The notes beneath the pieces are model-generated. The model was not told the DNA's origin, made no database searches, and worked only from the letters and a program-made list of their open reading frames with translations. A stretch of DNA of 64,000 bases from Burkholderia pseudomultivorans (GTDB lineage: Bacteria > Pseudomonadota > Gammaproteobacteria > Burkholderiales > Burkholderiaceae). The translations under genes and the position numbers were made by a program. The DNA is taken from assembly GCF_902499075.1 (NCBI RefSeq), contig NZ_CABVPP010000035.1, forward strand, positions 1 to 64,000. The letters are read 5' to 3'. Positions within the stretch are counted from its first letter, which is position 1. Every line of letters starts with the position of its first letter. Positions 52,098 through 60,729 of the stretch are shown here, in pieces.

Positions 52098-52729
52098 GCG
52101 AAACGCACCGTATCACAGGCGTGGCGGCGCCATTGCCAATCGGCAACCTGGACACCGACCAGATCATGCCCAAGCAGTTCCTGCTGGGGATCGACAAGAG
52201 CGGATTGGCAGACGGACTGCTGCATGACCTGCGTTTCGACACCGAAGGGCGGCTTCGCCCGGACTTCGTGCTCAACCGTCCGGAATATCGCGGCGCGCGC
52301 ATTCTGTTGGGCGGGGCGAACTTCGGCTGCGGATCGAGCCGGGAGCACGCGGTATGGGGATTGCAGCAGGCCGGGTTCGATGCTGTCGTCGCGCCGAGTT
52401 ACGGAGAGATCTTCTATTTCAATGCGATGAACAATCGCCTGCTGCTTGTCACCTTGCCGCCGGAGCAGGTCCAGGCGTTGATGGACAGCGTGGCGCATGG
52501 CCAGGAAAAGCGCCTGACCATCGACGTGGAGAAGCAAATCGTTTCCACGCCGCAGGGCGATGAATATCCCTTCGATTTGCAACCCAGGCAGAAGCGGATG
52601 CTGGTCGATGGCTTGGACATGATCGGCATGACCTTGCGCGATGCAGCAGCCATCGACCGGTTCGAAGCTGAGCATTGGCAGGTATCTCCTTGGTGCAGGA
52701 TCGACCTCACCCAGGTGCGGGAAAGATAA
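52094..52729 (+). CDS. LeuD-like aconitase-family dehydratase, small subunit
   Basis: A 211-residue swivelling subunit: LPIGNLDTDQIMPKQFL (the D-x-D-Q/H-I-x-P motif), ILLGGANFGCGSSREHAVWGLQ, SYGEIFYFNAMNNRLL. It partners the LeuC-like protein encoded upstream to complete the active site. It belongs to the operon dehalogenase-LeuC-LeuD. No other leucine-pathway gene is nearby. Confidence 0.9.
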   Translation: MSETHRITGVAAPLPIGNLDTDQIMPKQFLLGIDKSGLADGLLHDLRFDTEGRLRPDFVLNRPEYRGARILLGGANFGCGSSREHAVWGLQQAGFDAVVAPSYGEIFYFNAMNNRLLLVTLPPEQVQALMDSVAHGQEKRLTIDVEKQIVSTPQGDEYPFDLQPRQKRMLVDGLDMIGMTLRDAAAIDRFEAEHWQVSPWCRIDLTQVRER

Positions 52730-52849
52730 AACGGTACGCCTCCCAGGTCGCACGAGCGGCCGCCAGCTCAACGTCCCGCGCACATTGGAAGTGACATTCC
52801 TCTTCAGCAGTGATGACGGCTCGCCCAAACCTCCGGTGAAGTGCTATAT

Positions 52850-52869
52850 TAGGAAGCGATCGATTCCAT
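52850..52869. promoter_or_regulatory. TetR operator, copy 1
   Basis: TAGGAAGCGATCGATTCCAT, three bases before the TetR ATG at 52873; arms TAGGAA/TTCCAT around GCGATCGA. Nearly the same site lies before the MFS gene at 53514-53533. Confidence 0.7.
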
Positions 52870-52872
52870 ATA

Positions 52873-53499
52873 ATGGCCAGCATGGTTGTCCAATCTTCCT
52901 CATCGCCTCCACGCAGCCGGGGCCGTCCCCGCGAATTCGACGCCGACAAGGTGCTTGACCAAGCGGTACGCGTCTTTAGCGAGCGCGGCTATGCCGGTAC
53001 GTCTATCACCGACCTGACCCGCGCCATGCGGCTGGCCCAGGGTAGCCTCTACAAAGCGTTCAAGGACAAGCAATCGCTTTTCCTGGCGGCGTTGGATCGT
53101 TACCGCGCCCAGCGAACGCAAAATCTGCGCCGGACCATTGACGACGGCGGCACAGGCCTAGAGCGCCTGCGCGCCGCGCTGACCTTCTACGCCGAATCCG
53201 CCCACGGCGCCACAGGACGGCAAGGCTGTCTGGTCGTCGCCAGTACGGTGGAGCTTTCGACGTTCGACCAATCTGTAGGTGATCGGGTCGCCGCTGCGCT
53301 GGCCTGCAACGAGGCCATGCTGGCTCACCTGATCCGCCAAGGGCAGGCGGACGGCTCGATCAAGAACCATGTCGATGCCGAAGTCACGGCGCAGATGCTG
53401 CTATGCCTGACGCAAGGCATGCGAGTGGTCGGTAAGACCGGGCGCAGCCGTGCACAGATGCAGGCCGTCGTGGCGACCGCGCTCAAGGCGCTGGCCTGA
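52873..53499 (+). CDS. TetR-family regulator of an MFS pump
   Basis: A 208-residue repressor: RGRPREFDADKVLDQAVRVFSERGYAGTSITDLTRAMRLAQGSLYKAFKDKQSLFLAAL, then a helical ligand domain with ATGRQGCLVVASTVELSTFDQ. It stands directly upstream of the MFS gene on the same strand, and matching operators lie before both genes, so it probably represses both. A start at 52882 is equally possible. Confidence 0.9.
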   Translation: MASMVVQSSSSPPRSRGRPREFDADKVLDQAVRVFSERGYAGTSITDLTRAMRLAQGSLYKAFKDKQSLFLAALDRYRAQRTQNLRRTIDDGGTGLERLRAALTFYAESAHGATGRQGCLVVASTVELSTFDQSVGDRVAAALACNEAMLAHLIRQGQADGSIKNHVDAEVTAQMLLCLTQGMRVVGKTGRSRAQMQAVVATALKALA

Positions 53500-53513
53500 T
53501 TTTTTTGCCAATT

Positions 53514-53533
53514 TAGGAAACGATCAATTCCTA
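53514..53533. promoter_or_regulatory. TetR operator, copy 2
   Basis: TAGGAAACGATCAATTCCTA, a palindrome with arms TAGGAA/TTCCTA, 20 bases before the MFS ATG. Fourteen or more positions match copy 1. Confidence 0.75.
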
Positions 53534-53553
53534 TTGAATCAGAGAGAAACTTC

Positions 53554-54873
53554 ATGAAGATCGCTTTTCGAAAGCCTCGCGCACGGCGAGAGCCATCTGT
53601 ACTGGGCAGCGTTATCGCGCAGCCCAGTGCGCCGGGCCGGACAGACGTGACGGGGGAAGACCATGCCCCAACTGCATCGGCAGGCCTGACGCTGCTGCTG
53701 GCAGTGGCCTGCGGCCTGGCCGCCGCCAATTTGTACTACGTGCAGCCGCTGGCCGGCCCGATCGCCGTGGCGCTGGGACTGTCGCCGCAGGCAGCCGGCC
53801 TGAGCGTGACACTCACCCAGCTTGGCTACGGGCTGGGCCTGCTGTTGCTCGTGCCGCTCGGCGACCTGATCGAGAACCGCCGGCTTACGCTTGGTTTGCT
53901 GGGGCTGGCGGCAATGGCACTGCTGGGTGCAGCGCTGGCACGCCAGCCATTGCCGTTCTTGGCGGCGGCGCTGGGCATCGGCCTGGGCACTGTAGCTGTG
54001 CAGGTGCTGGTGCCCTATGCTGCGCACCTGGCGCCCGAAGCGTCGCGCGGCCGGGCAGTGGGCAACGTGATGAGCGGACTGATGCTCGGCATCATGCTGG
54101 CGAGGCCGGTCGCCAGTTTCATCGCTGATCTGGCCTCGTGGCATGCCATGTTCCTGCTGGCGGCAGCCGCTATGCTGGTGCTGATCGTAGTGTTGGCCCG
54201 CACGCTGCCGGCTCGCCAGCCCAGCCTCGGCCTGCGCTACGGTGGCCTGCTCGCTTCCATGGGACATCTGCTGCGCGATACCCCGGTGCTGCGCCGACGC
54301 GCACTCTACCATGCCGCGCTGTTCGCGGCGTTCAGCGTGTTCTGGACGACAGTGCCGCTACTGCTGGCCGGCCCGGCGTTCGGGCTGTCGCAAAGCGGCA
54401 TCGCGCTGTTCTCTTTGGCAGGGGCCGCAGGCGCGGTCGCCACGCCACTGGCCGGGCGCATTGCCGACCTGGGTCACAGCCACAGGGCCACCGCACTGGC
54501 GATGGGCATGGTGGCGCTGGCGTTCCCCTTGACGCACCTAGCGCAACCCGGTTCCGGCTGGGCGCTGGGCCTGCTGATGCTAGCCGCAATCGTGCTGGAT
54601 TTTGGCGTCGCGGCCAATCTGACGCTGGGTCAGCGCGCCATCTTCACGCTGGACGCGAACATGCGTGGTCGACTCAATGGCCTCTATATGGCGGCGTTCT
54701 TCCTGGGCGGCTCGCTCGGCTCGGCGTTTGGTGCATGGGCCTATGCCCACGGCGGCTGGACGTGGACCTCCGGTCTGGGTGCCGCACTGCCGGTGGCGGC
54801 CCTGGCGTATTGGACGACGGAGAAACGTCTGGGGCGATTCCAACAAGTCACAACCAACGGAGCATGTCGATAA
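53554..54873 (+). CDS. MFS transporter
   Basis: A 439-residue twelve-helix major facilitator with a 40-residue cytoplasmic lead-in. Family signs: ANLYYVQPLAGPIAVALGLSP, the helix 2-3 loop GDLIENRRL, SRGRAVGNVMSGLMLGIMLARPVASFIADLASW. It resembles the YgaY/AraJ-type efflux group often found beside TetR/LysR genes. The TetR operator copy 53514-53533 sits in its promoter. An ORF tail reading into 54897 belongs to another, broken gene. Confidence 0.88.
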   Translation: MKIAFRKPRARREPSVLGSVIAQPSAPGRTDVTGEDHAPTASAGLTLLLAVACGLAAANLYYVQPLAGPIAVALGLSPQAAGLSVTLTQLGYGLGLLLLVPLGDLIENRRLTLGLLGLAAMALLGAALARQPLPFLAAALGIGLGTVAVQVLVPYAAHLAPEASRGRAVGNVMSGLMLGIMLARPVASFIADLASWHAMFLLAAAAMLVLIVVLARTLPARQPSLGLRYGGLLASMGHLLRDTPVLRRRALYHAALFAAFSVFWTTVPLLLAGPAFGLSQSGIALFSLAGAAGAVATPLAGRIADLGHSHRATALAMGMVALAFPLTHLAQPGSGWALGLLMLAAIVLDFGVAANLTLGQRAIFTLDANMRGRLNGLYMAAFFLGGSLGSAFGAWAYAHGGWTWTSGLGAALPVAALAYWTTEKRLGRFQQVTTNGACR

Positions 54874-54896
54874 CGACGATTGCATGGAACGGCTTC

Positions 54897-55138
54897 ATGA
54901 AGATGACATTGCGCGTGGTCCGCAATCATCAAGGCTCAGGCGTTGCCGAAGCACGCAAGTCGGCCTATAAACTGCTGATGGATTTCGGCCAGGAGGTCGG
55001 GCAGCGCAAGTCCAGCCCGCAGATCGCCGGGCTCTACACGCCGGACAGACTGGTAGATAGTTGGTGGTGGTGGTCAATTTTCCACCCAAGCAGATCGGGC
55101 TGATCACATTGGAGTGCCTAGTGACAGGTATTCACTAG
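54897..55138 (+). pseudogene. csaA: CsaA-type tRNA-binding protein remnant
   Basis: EARKSAYKLLMDFGQEVG, QRKSSPQIAGLYTPDRLV in one frame and VVVNFPPKQIG in the next are the two halves of CsaA (a 110-residue tRNA-binding chaperone-like protein; normally VDFG, RKSSAQIT, VVNFPPKQIG). A frameshift near 55065 separates them and the N-terminus is altered. The gene is dead as read. Confidence 0.75.
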
Positions 55139-55152
55139 CCCACGACGCAGGT

Positions 55153-55316
55153 CAATGATCTTGGTCGATGGCCCCATCGTCCATGAACTCAAAGCGTGTC
55201 CGGCCAGTAAAGGACAGTACGGGTACGTCTACGCGCTCAACGCCTCCCGCAACCATGTGGTTTGCCACGGTGTTCCTTTCTCCGAGGACATCCTGCAGGA
55301 CGGGGACATCGTCTAG
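55153..55316 (+). pseudogene. Methionine aminopeptidase fragment
   Basis: About 160 bases similar (roughly 85% by eye) to 43797-43960 of the intact map gene, covering KGQYGYVYALNASRNHVVCHGVP and DILQDGDIV, after which a stop replaces the metal-binding aspartate segment. The divergence shows it is not a recent copy. Confidence 0.8.
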
Positions 55317-55607
55317 GCCCAAGTCGCAAAAGCCAAATGCGTGGTTGTTGTCATCGCCGATATCAATCTCAGTCAGCAATCAAGCCACATCGGCGTCCGA
55401 TGTGAACAGCTTGGGCCACGGGGCCGGATCGGCTCATACCCATCCACTGCACACAGTCAGCCTATGGCAAGCGCGCAGGTCCGATCAGCGAGTCGGGGCG
55501 GACAGGGATGGCGAAAACGGGGCGAGGTCGTCTCCGCTTTGTTTGTCGCGTCGAGGCCTGGTTTCGGTTCGACTGTCACCGGATTGGCTTCCCTCCGGTG
55601 TTGTCTC
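55317..55607. other. Cargo/ICE boundary, no gene seen
   Basis: About 290 bases between the map fragment and the first ICE gene on this side. Frames are open but carry no motif. The right edge of the 22-kb cargo insertion must lie here; I see no IS end or direct repeat that would mark it. Confidence 0.4.
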
Positions 55608-56045
55608 ATGGACTCTCGCGCTGTTCCTCATGCCGCTCGCGCTCGCCCAGCATGGTTTGCTGCGGGCATTGCCTTTCTGGCGCTGGCGACGCGCGCCGCC
55701 GCTGCGGAAGTATGGCTCGTCACTGACTCGCATCATCCGGTCCTTGGCCAGGCTGACCGACACGTCGTCCTGGACGCGGGCGCGGTGCTCGAAGCGGAAC
55801 TGGCCGCCAACTTGCCCACCGATCAAGAACGCGCCAGCGCCATCGTCCAGCAACGCCTGAAGCTGGGCGGTGCAGACATGCAGCGCCGGATCGGCATCGC
55901 TTACCAGGGCATCGTCGATGCCTGGAGCCTTGGCGTCACCAAAGTTCCGGCCATCGTGGTGGATCGCCGATACGTGGTCTATGGCGAGACGGACGTGGCC
56001 CGTGCGGTTGCCCGCATCGACCAATACCGGAGGACGCAGCCGTGA
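55608..56045 (+). CDS. ICE conjugation protein, PFL_4709 family (TIGR03757)
   Basis: About 145 residues from the ATG at 55608. A signal peptide (WFAAGIAFLALATRAAA, cleaved before AEVWLVTD) is followed by a thioredoxin-like small domain ending in VTKVPAIVVDRRYVVYGETDVARAVARI, the family's hallmark. These periplasmic proteins belong to the class G mating apparatus of PFGI-1-like ICEs. The stop overlaps the next gene's GTG start. Confidence 0.85.
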   Translation: MDSRAVPHAARARPAWFAAGIAFLALATRAAAAEVWLVTDSHHPVLGQADRHVVLDAGAVLEAELAANLPTDQERASAIVQQRLKLGGADMQRRIGIAYQGIVDAWSLGVTKVPAIVVDRRYVVYGETDVARAVARIDQYRRTQP

Positions 56046-56992
56046 CGAGGCGTCTGTCCGCGCCATCGCGACGCCAGCGGTTGGCCATCGCAGCGCTGCT
56101 GCTGGGGTGTTCCGCATCGTCCTTCGCACTGAACACTGCCACTATCGTGGCCTCCACTCTGTCGCCGGATTGCCTGGAATACCGCGTCACCGGCATCTGC
56201 TACTGGCTCTATTGCACCTGGACGGGCTGCACCGTGCGCACCTCGGTCAAGGTGCGCCACTACATCCCCGATGCTGTGGTGTCGAGCTACTCGAACACCG
56301 GCGAGAACCCCTGGGTCGAGGTGCGGGCGATGATCCTGCCGAACCCGACCGCGAAGGCCGGCGGCGACGGCACCACCAACGAGGATCACGAGAACAACCT
56401 GGCGAAGTTCAAGAACGCCGACGTCATCGGCCATCCCGGTGGCCATGTGTTCAGCCAGTTCGCCAGCGCGTCCGGCTACACCTGCGAGGGCGCCGGCACC
56501 GCCTTCATGCCCTATCTGCTGAGCACGCTCGACACGCTGGCATGGCGCTACAACATCCCCGAGGCGCTGTATCCGGAAGCACTGATTCCCGGCCGGCGCG
56601 AGATCGGCACGCGTACGGACATGAATCTCTGGGGCAACGTCTATCCGCGAGGCGGCTTCCTGCATCAGGTCGATGACCACAAGGCCGCAGCCGTGGTCGC
56701 CCAGCGCGCGGGTGACATCGTGACGCGCCGCAACCAGATCCACGTGTACCAGCCGCTGCTCGCCAGTTCGCGCGATGGCTACTGGCCAGCCGGCGCCCTG
56801 ATGGAAACCGATGCCGCCACGGGCAAGTGGCAGGAGCTGACCCCCACGCTGTCCAGCAGTTGCGCGGTATTCCCCCACGGCAATGCCAAGGTGCAGGCCC
56901 GGCAAGGCGACTACGCCTGGGCATTGTGGCGTCCTTATAGCTGCTGCCAGCGCCGCGGCCAGATATTCCTCGGCAGCGTCGATTTCCTGTGA
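56042..56992 (+). CDS. ICE conjugation protein, PFL_4710 family (TIGR03756, TraU-like)
   Basis: A 316-residue periplasmic protein starting at GTG 56042, overlapping the gene before it. After a signal peptide (AIAALLLGCSASSFA) comes the cysteine-rich CLEYRVTGICYWLYCTWTGC block, and at the end CAVFPHG and a YSCCQRRGQ motif, as in TraU. Folding would need the ICE's own Dsb-like protein. It is part of the core transfer operon. Confidence 0.9.
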   Translation: MTRRLSAPSRRQRLAIAALLLGCSASSFALNTATIVASTLSPDCLEYRVTGICYWLYCTWTGCTVRTSVKVRHYIPDAVVSSYSNTGENPWVEVRAMILPNPTAKAGGDGTTNEDHENNLAKFKNADVIGHPGGHVFSQFASASGYTCEGAGTAFMPYLLSTLDTLAWRYNIPEALYPEALIPGRREIGTRTDMNLWGNVYPRGGFLHQVDDHKAAAVVAQRAGDIVTRRNQIHVYQPLLASSRDGYWPAGALMETDAATGKWQELTPTLSSSCAVFPHGNAKVQARQGDYAWALWRPYSCCQRRGQIFLGSVDFL

Positions 56993-57003
56993 GGCCCGAT
57001 GCC

Positions 57004-58401
57004 ATGACGAATTCATTTCCGAACGCCCGTCGATTTCTGCACGTCGCATTGGCCGTTGTCGCAGCGCTGTGCTGCTCCAGCGCCGGGGCACAGACCAGCG
57101 TCAACGAGTACGGCGTCCAGCATCAGGGCAGCGTGATCGGCGATGACGTGCTCTACAGCATTGGAGGCGGCCGCGCGGTGTCCATGAGCGGTGCGGCCAA
57201 CATGCACTCCATCGGTGTTGGCGTCGGCTGGAACAGCAACCTGATCTGTGGCGACATGAGCATCACCACCACGCTGCAGAACCAGTTGAACGGCATCACC
57301 AACGGCTTCCAGGCCATCATGTCCTCGGTGATCCAGAACGCCACCGCTGCCGTGGCGTCGCTGCCCGCGTTGATCATCCAGCGCGCCGATCCAGGGCTGT
57401 ACAACCTGCTGACCAATGGGGTGCTGCAAGCCAGGCTGGATTTCGATCGCAGCAAGCTGACCTGCCGTGCCATCGCCAACCGCATGGCCGACATGGCGGG
57501 TGGGCAACTCGGTTGGGACCAACTCGCCGAAGGCATGGCGCTGAAGCAGGCCGTCGCGAGCACCGATGCGGTCTCGGCGATCGACGACGCCGAGGCGAAC
57601 CGTGGCAACAATGGCGTTCCGTGGGTCGGCGGAGACAACGCCGGCGGCGCGGGCCAACGTCCGGTGCGCGTGGTCGGCGACGTGACCCGCGCCGGCTACA
57701 ACCTGCTCAACGGCCGTGGCGTCGGCGACACCAGTTCGATTCCGCAAGCCAGTTGCGGCGGCAACCTGGCATGCCAGACCTGGAGTTCGCCCGATGCCGC
57801 CGCGGCCTGGGCAGTTCGCGTGCTGGGCGAGCAGGAGCAGCGCACCTGCGACGCATGCACCAAGACCGTCACCACGCCGGGCGTTGGCCTGACCCCACTG
57901 ATCCAGGAGGAATACGAGGACAAGCTGCAGGCCCTGCAGGAACTGGTCGCCGGCAGCCGTCCAACCACGGCGCAGAACCTGCAGGCTGCGAGCAGCGCGT
58001 CGCTGCCCATCACCCGTGGCGTGGTCGAGGCCCTTCGCGACGAGACGGACCAGGACATCCTGGCTCGGCGCCTGGCCTCGGAGGTCGCGCTGGCCAGCGT
58101 GCTGGAGAAGGCACTGCTGCTGCAACGCACGCTGCTGACCGGGCGCAAGGAGCCCAACGTGGCCGCCAACGAACTGGCCCAGAAGGCCGTCACCCACGAA
58201 AGCGACATCCTCGATCGCGAGATTCACAACCTGAAGGCGGAGCTGGAACTGCGCCGCGAACTGGCCAGCAACTCGCCGATGGCGATCATCCAGCGCCACA
58301 GCACCCGTGCCGCCGGTGCGCGTGGCATCTACGAGGGCGACCCGGTACGCAATCGGATCGATGAACTGCAGCGGCCGCCGTCCGGCGGAAGCCATCCATG
58401 A
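57004..58401 (+). CDS. ICE conjugation protein, PFL_4711 family (TIGR03755, TraH-like)
   Basis: About 465 residues from the ATG at 57004 (GAGG eight bases before). Signal peptide ALAVVAALCCSSAGA, then VLYSIGGGRAVSMSGAANMHSIGVGVGWNSNLICGDMSI, a helical middle with LTCRAIANRMADMAGGQLGWD, CDACTKTV, and a long C-terminal coiled coil (EVALASVLEKALLLQRTLL). It is an outer part of the mating channel in class G elements. The stop overlaps the next start (ATGA). Confidence 0.9.
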   Translation: MTNSFPNARRFLHVALAVVAALCCSSAGAQTSVNEYGVQHQGSVIGDDVLYSIGGGRAVSMSGAANMHSIGVGVGWNSNLICGDMSITTTLQNQLNGITNGFQAIMSSVIQNATAAVASLPALIIQRADPGLYNLLTNGVLQARLDFDRSKLTCRAIANRMADMAGGQLGWDQLAEGMALKQAVASTDAVSAIDDAEANRGNNGVPWVGGDNAGGAGQRPVRVVGDVTRAGYNLLNGRGVGDTSSIPQASCGGNLACQTWSSPDAAAAWAVRVLGEQEQRTCDACTKTVTTPGVGLTPLIQEEYEDKLQALQELVAGSRPTTAQNLQAASSASLPITRGVVEALRDETDQDILARRLASEVALASVLEKALLLQRTLLTGRKEPNVAANELAQKAVTHESDILDREIHNLKAELELRRELASNSPMAIIQRHSTRAAGARGIYEGDPVRNRIDELQRPPSGGSHP

Positions 58402-58748
58402 ATACCGTGGGGCGGTGCCTGCGCTGGCTGTCCAGCCGGCGTGCCATCCTGGTGCTGGTATGGGCGGTGTCGCTGCTGATCGCCGCGACCGCCGTCAATG
58501 TGGTCGGCATCCGCATCGCGGGCGGCATCGAGGGCTGGCAGCGCTGGATGGCGGCGCAATCCGGGGCCCTCCTGGCCTGGCGGTTGTTGCTGTACGCCGT
58601 CACCGCCTGGGGTTGGCTCTGGATGCACCATCGCCTGCGCGCGCGGGAACCGGAGCGCGCTGCCGGGCAGCGGCTGCTGCGCGCGGAGGTTGCGGCCATC
58701 GTCGCCGTGATCGTGCTGGAAGCCAGCTTGCTGATGCAGGCACGGTAG
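58398..58748 (+). CDS. Small ICE inner-membrane protein
   Basis: A 116-residue protein with three hydrophobic helices (AILVLVWAVSLLIAATAVNVVG; ALLAWRLLLYAVTAWGWLWMH; AAIVAVIVLEASLLMQ). It overlaps the preceding gene by four bases and precedes the TraG-N gene by 13 bases. Genes of this size and type occur at this place in PFGI-1-like elements; the role is unknown. Confidence 0.75.
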   Translation: MNTVGRCLRWLSSRRAILVLVWAVSLLIAATAVNVVGIRIAGGIEGWQRWMAAQSGALLAWRLLLYAVTAWGWLWMHHRLRAREPERAAGQRLLRAEVAAIVAVIVLEASLLMQAR

Positions 58749-58761
58749 CGCAGGGTTCGCC

Positions 58762-60279
58762 ATGACGCTGTTCACGACCGACTACCTGGAGTACTACCTG
58801 ACGCTGGTGTCCTGGGTGGTCCACAACGGCATCTGGTCGGTGCTGGTCGCCAGCGGCATGTTCGCCGTCCCGTTCCTGGCGATCGTCATCCAGGAATGGC
58901 TGAAGGCCCGCGCGGAAGGCGCGGACGAGGGCAACAAGGGCGTGCTGTCCTCGGCTCGCATCGAGAACCGCGTCTTCGTCGCCATCGTGGTGATCATGTT
59001 CGCGGGCATCCCCTTCATCGACGTCGATCTCAACACCATCAAGTACGACCGTTCGCGTTCGACCCAATGCCAAGTGAATGTCCCAGAGCCGACCGATACG
59101 GGCTGGTCGCAATCGTTCAGCACGATCAACAACCAGTCGGCCAAGGTGCCGGTGTGGTGGTTCGCCATGCACGAGATCTCGCGCGCGATCACCGGCGCCT
59201 CTGTCGCGGCCATTCCCTGCGGCACCGACCTGCGGCAGATCCGCATGGACATCGACGCGACCCGCATCGACGACCCGGTGCTGGCCCAGGAGGTCAGCGA
59301 CTTCACCCGCGACTGCTATGGCCCCGCCCGCGCCAAGCTGTTCATGACCCGGCCCAGCCTGAGCGAGGAGCAGATGCACGACGTCACCTGGATCGGCTCC
59401 AGCTACTTCGTCGGCACTGCCGGCTTCTACGACAGCTACCGCTCCAGGACACCGCGCGATGCCTGGCCGTTCGACGCCACGCGCGACGCCGGCCTGGCCC
59501 AAGTGCCCGGCGGAGGCGGCTACCCGACCTGCCGGCAGTGGTGGTCCGACGGCGGCCACGGCCTGCGGGCACGATTGCTGGCCCAGGTCGATCCCAACCT
59601 GCTGGCGCGACTGGCCGGCTGGGCGGGCTTCCTGAGCCAGGCCGAGGTCAACGACTCGGTGATCCGCGCCGTCGCCAGCCCTCGCCAGCAGAAGCTCAAC
59701 CAGGGGGCGGTCTACACCGACTACGGTGGCCAGATCGACATGACGCTGCCCAACATCGTCACCCGCGCTGCTAGCGACGTGGGGCTGACCGTCGGATCAC
59801 TGGGCTATTTCCCGGCGATGGACGTGGTGCGGCAGGCGCTGCCGATGGTGCTGTCCCTGCTCAAGATGGCGCTGGTCATCTGCATCCCGCTGGTGCTGCT
59901 GATCGGCACCTATGACCTCAAGACCGTGGTCACGGTGAGCGTGGTGCAGTTCGCGCTGTTCTTCACCGAATTCTGGTTTCAGCTCGCCCGCTGGATCGAC
60001 TCGACGATCCTCGATGCGCTCTACGGCTGGGGGTGGGGCTGGAACCGGCCGCACACGAACTTCGATCCGCTGGTGGGCCTCAACAACACCTTCGGAGACA
60101 TGCTGCTAAACTTCGTGATGGCCACGATGTTCCTGGTGCTCCCGGCATTCTGGATTGGCGCATTGACTTGGGCTGGGATTCGGGCCGGAACTGTCGCAAA
60201 TGCTTTCTCGGCAGGCACCAAGGACGCGGGCAACGCAGGCGGCAAGGGGCCAGGCGTCATGTCGAGGAAGCTGAAATGA
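58762..60279 (+). CDS. Conjugal transfer protein with TraG N-terminal domain
   Basis: A 505-residue polytopic inner-membrane protein. The opening (YYLTLVSWVVHNGIWSVLVASGMFAVPFLAIVIQEWLKAR) and the second helix near 70-90 are followed by a periplasmic domain of about 240 residues with paired cysteines, then four to five helices (about 365-490). This is the TraG-N arrangement, which stabilises mating pairs and takes part in pore assembly. The glycine-rich tail is typical. Its stop faces the DUF3742 gene on the other strand. Confidence 0.88.
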   Translation: MTLFTTDYLEYYLTLVSWVVHNGIWSVLVASGMFAVPFLAIVIQEWLKARAEGADEGNKGVLSSARIENRVFVAIVVIMFAGIPFIDVDLNTIKYDRSRSTQCQVNVPEPTDTGWSQSFSTINNQSAKVPVWWFAMHEISRAITGASVAAIPCGTDLRQIRMDIDATRIDDPVLAQEVSDFTRDCYGPARAKLFMTRPSLSEEQMHDVTWIGSSYFVGTAGFYDSYRSRTPRDAWPFDATRDAGLAQVPGGGGYPTCRQWWSDGGHGLRARLLAQVDPNLLARLAGWAGFLSQAEVNDSVIRAVASPRQQKLNQGAVYTDYGGQIDMTLPNIVTRAASDVGLTVGSLGYFPAMDVVRQALPMVLSLLKMALVICIPLVLLIGTYDLKTVVTVSVVQFALFFTEFWFQLARWIDSTILDALYGWGWGWNRPHTNFDPLVGLNNTFGDMLLNFVMATMFLVLPAFWIGALTWAGIRAGTVANAFSAGTKDAGNAGGKGPGVMSRKLK

Positions 60280-60296
60280 CTCAGCGATGAACGGCT

Positions 60297-60674
60297 TCAA
60301 TCGTCTTCGCTGTACATCTCGTGAGAGGTGTCGTTGTAAAGGTTTGGATCGTAGCCAGGCGTTTGACGTAGTTCATCCAGACTCGCAGGAAATTGCAGGT
60401 CAAAATCGTCGTCGCCCCCCGACGTCTGCTCCGCCATCCTTGCTGCCACAGCGAGAGCGACCAGCATCAGCGCCACCCAGAATGCGACGTACAGCAACAC
60501 CCCGAGGATCGCCAGCTTGACCACCCAGATCAGCACCCTTGCACCGCCTGCCGGCAGTCCCTGCGCCATCAGCCATCGATGCACTCGACGCTCCGCGCGC
60601 AGGTAACCACCCCATACGCTGCCCAGCCAGCGGCCGAGTCGCGCTGCAGTGGTCATGCCTGCGGTCTGCTTCAT
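60297..60674 (-). CDS. DUF3742 family ICE protein
   Basis: A 125-residue protein (ATG at 60674 or 60656): LGRWLGSVWGGYLRAERRVHRWLMAQGLP then one membrane helix (VVKLAILGVLLYVAFWVALMLVALAVAARM) and an acidic tail ending NLYNDTSHEMYSEDD. This is the DUF3742 type found after traG in the same elements. Function unknown. It is convergent with traG and therefore separately transcribed. Confidence 0.88.
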   Translation of the reverse strand: MKQTAGMTTAARLGRWLGSVWGGYLRAERRVHRWLMAQGLPAGGARVLIWVVKLAILGVLLYVAFWVALMLVALAVAARMAEQTSGGDDDFDLQFPASLDELRQTPGYDPNLYNDTSHEMYSEDD

Positions 60675-60729
60675 GGTGGCTACCTCATGGTCGTTCCACG
60701 GCCGCTGGGCAAGGCGGTGCCGGTCTCCT

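Noticed and set aside
49782-52729. Idea that the LeuCD-like enzyme is a fluorocitrate-resistant aconitase protecting against fluoroacetate
   Set aside because: It is a two-subunit isopropylmalate-dehydratase-type protein, not aconitase length, and nothing in the sequence shows citrate specificity.
57013-58395. 460-codon minus-strand frame opposite the PFL_4711-family gene
   Set aside because: Antisense shadow in GC-rich DNA without ribosome site or motif.
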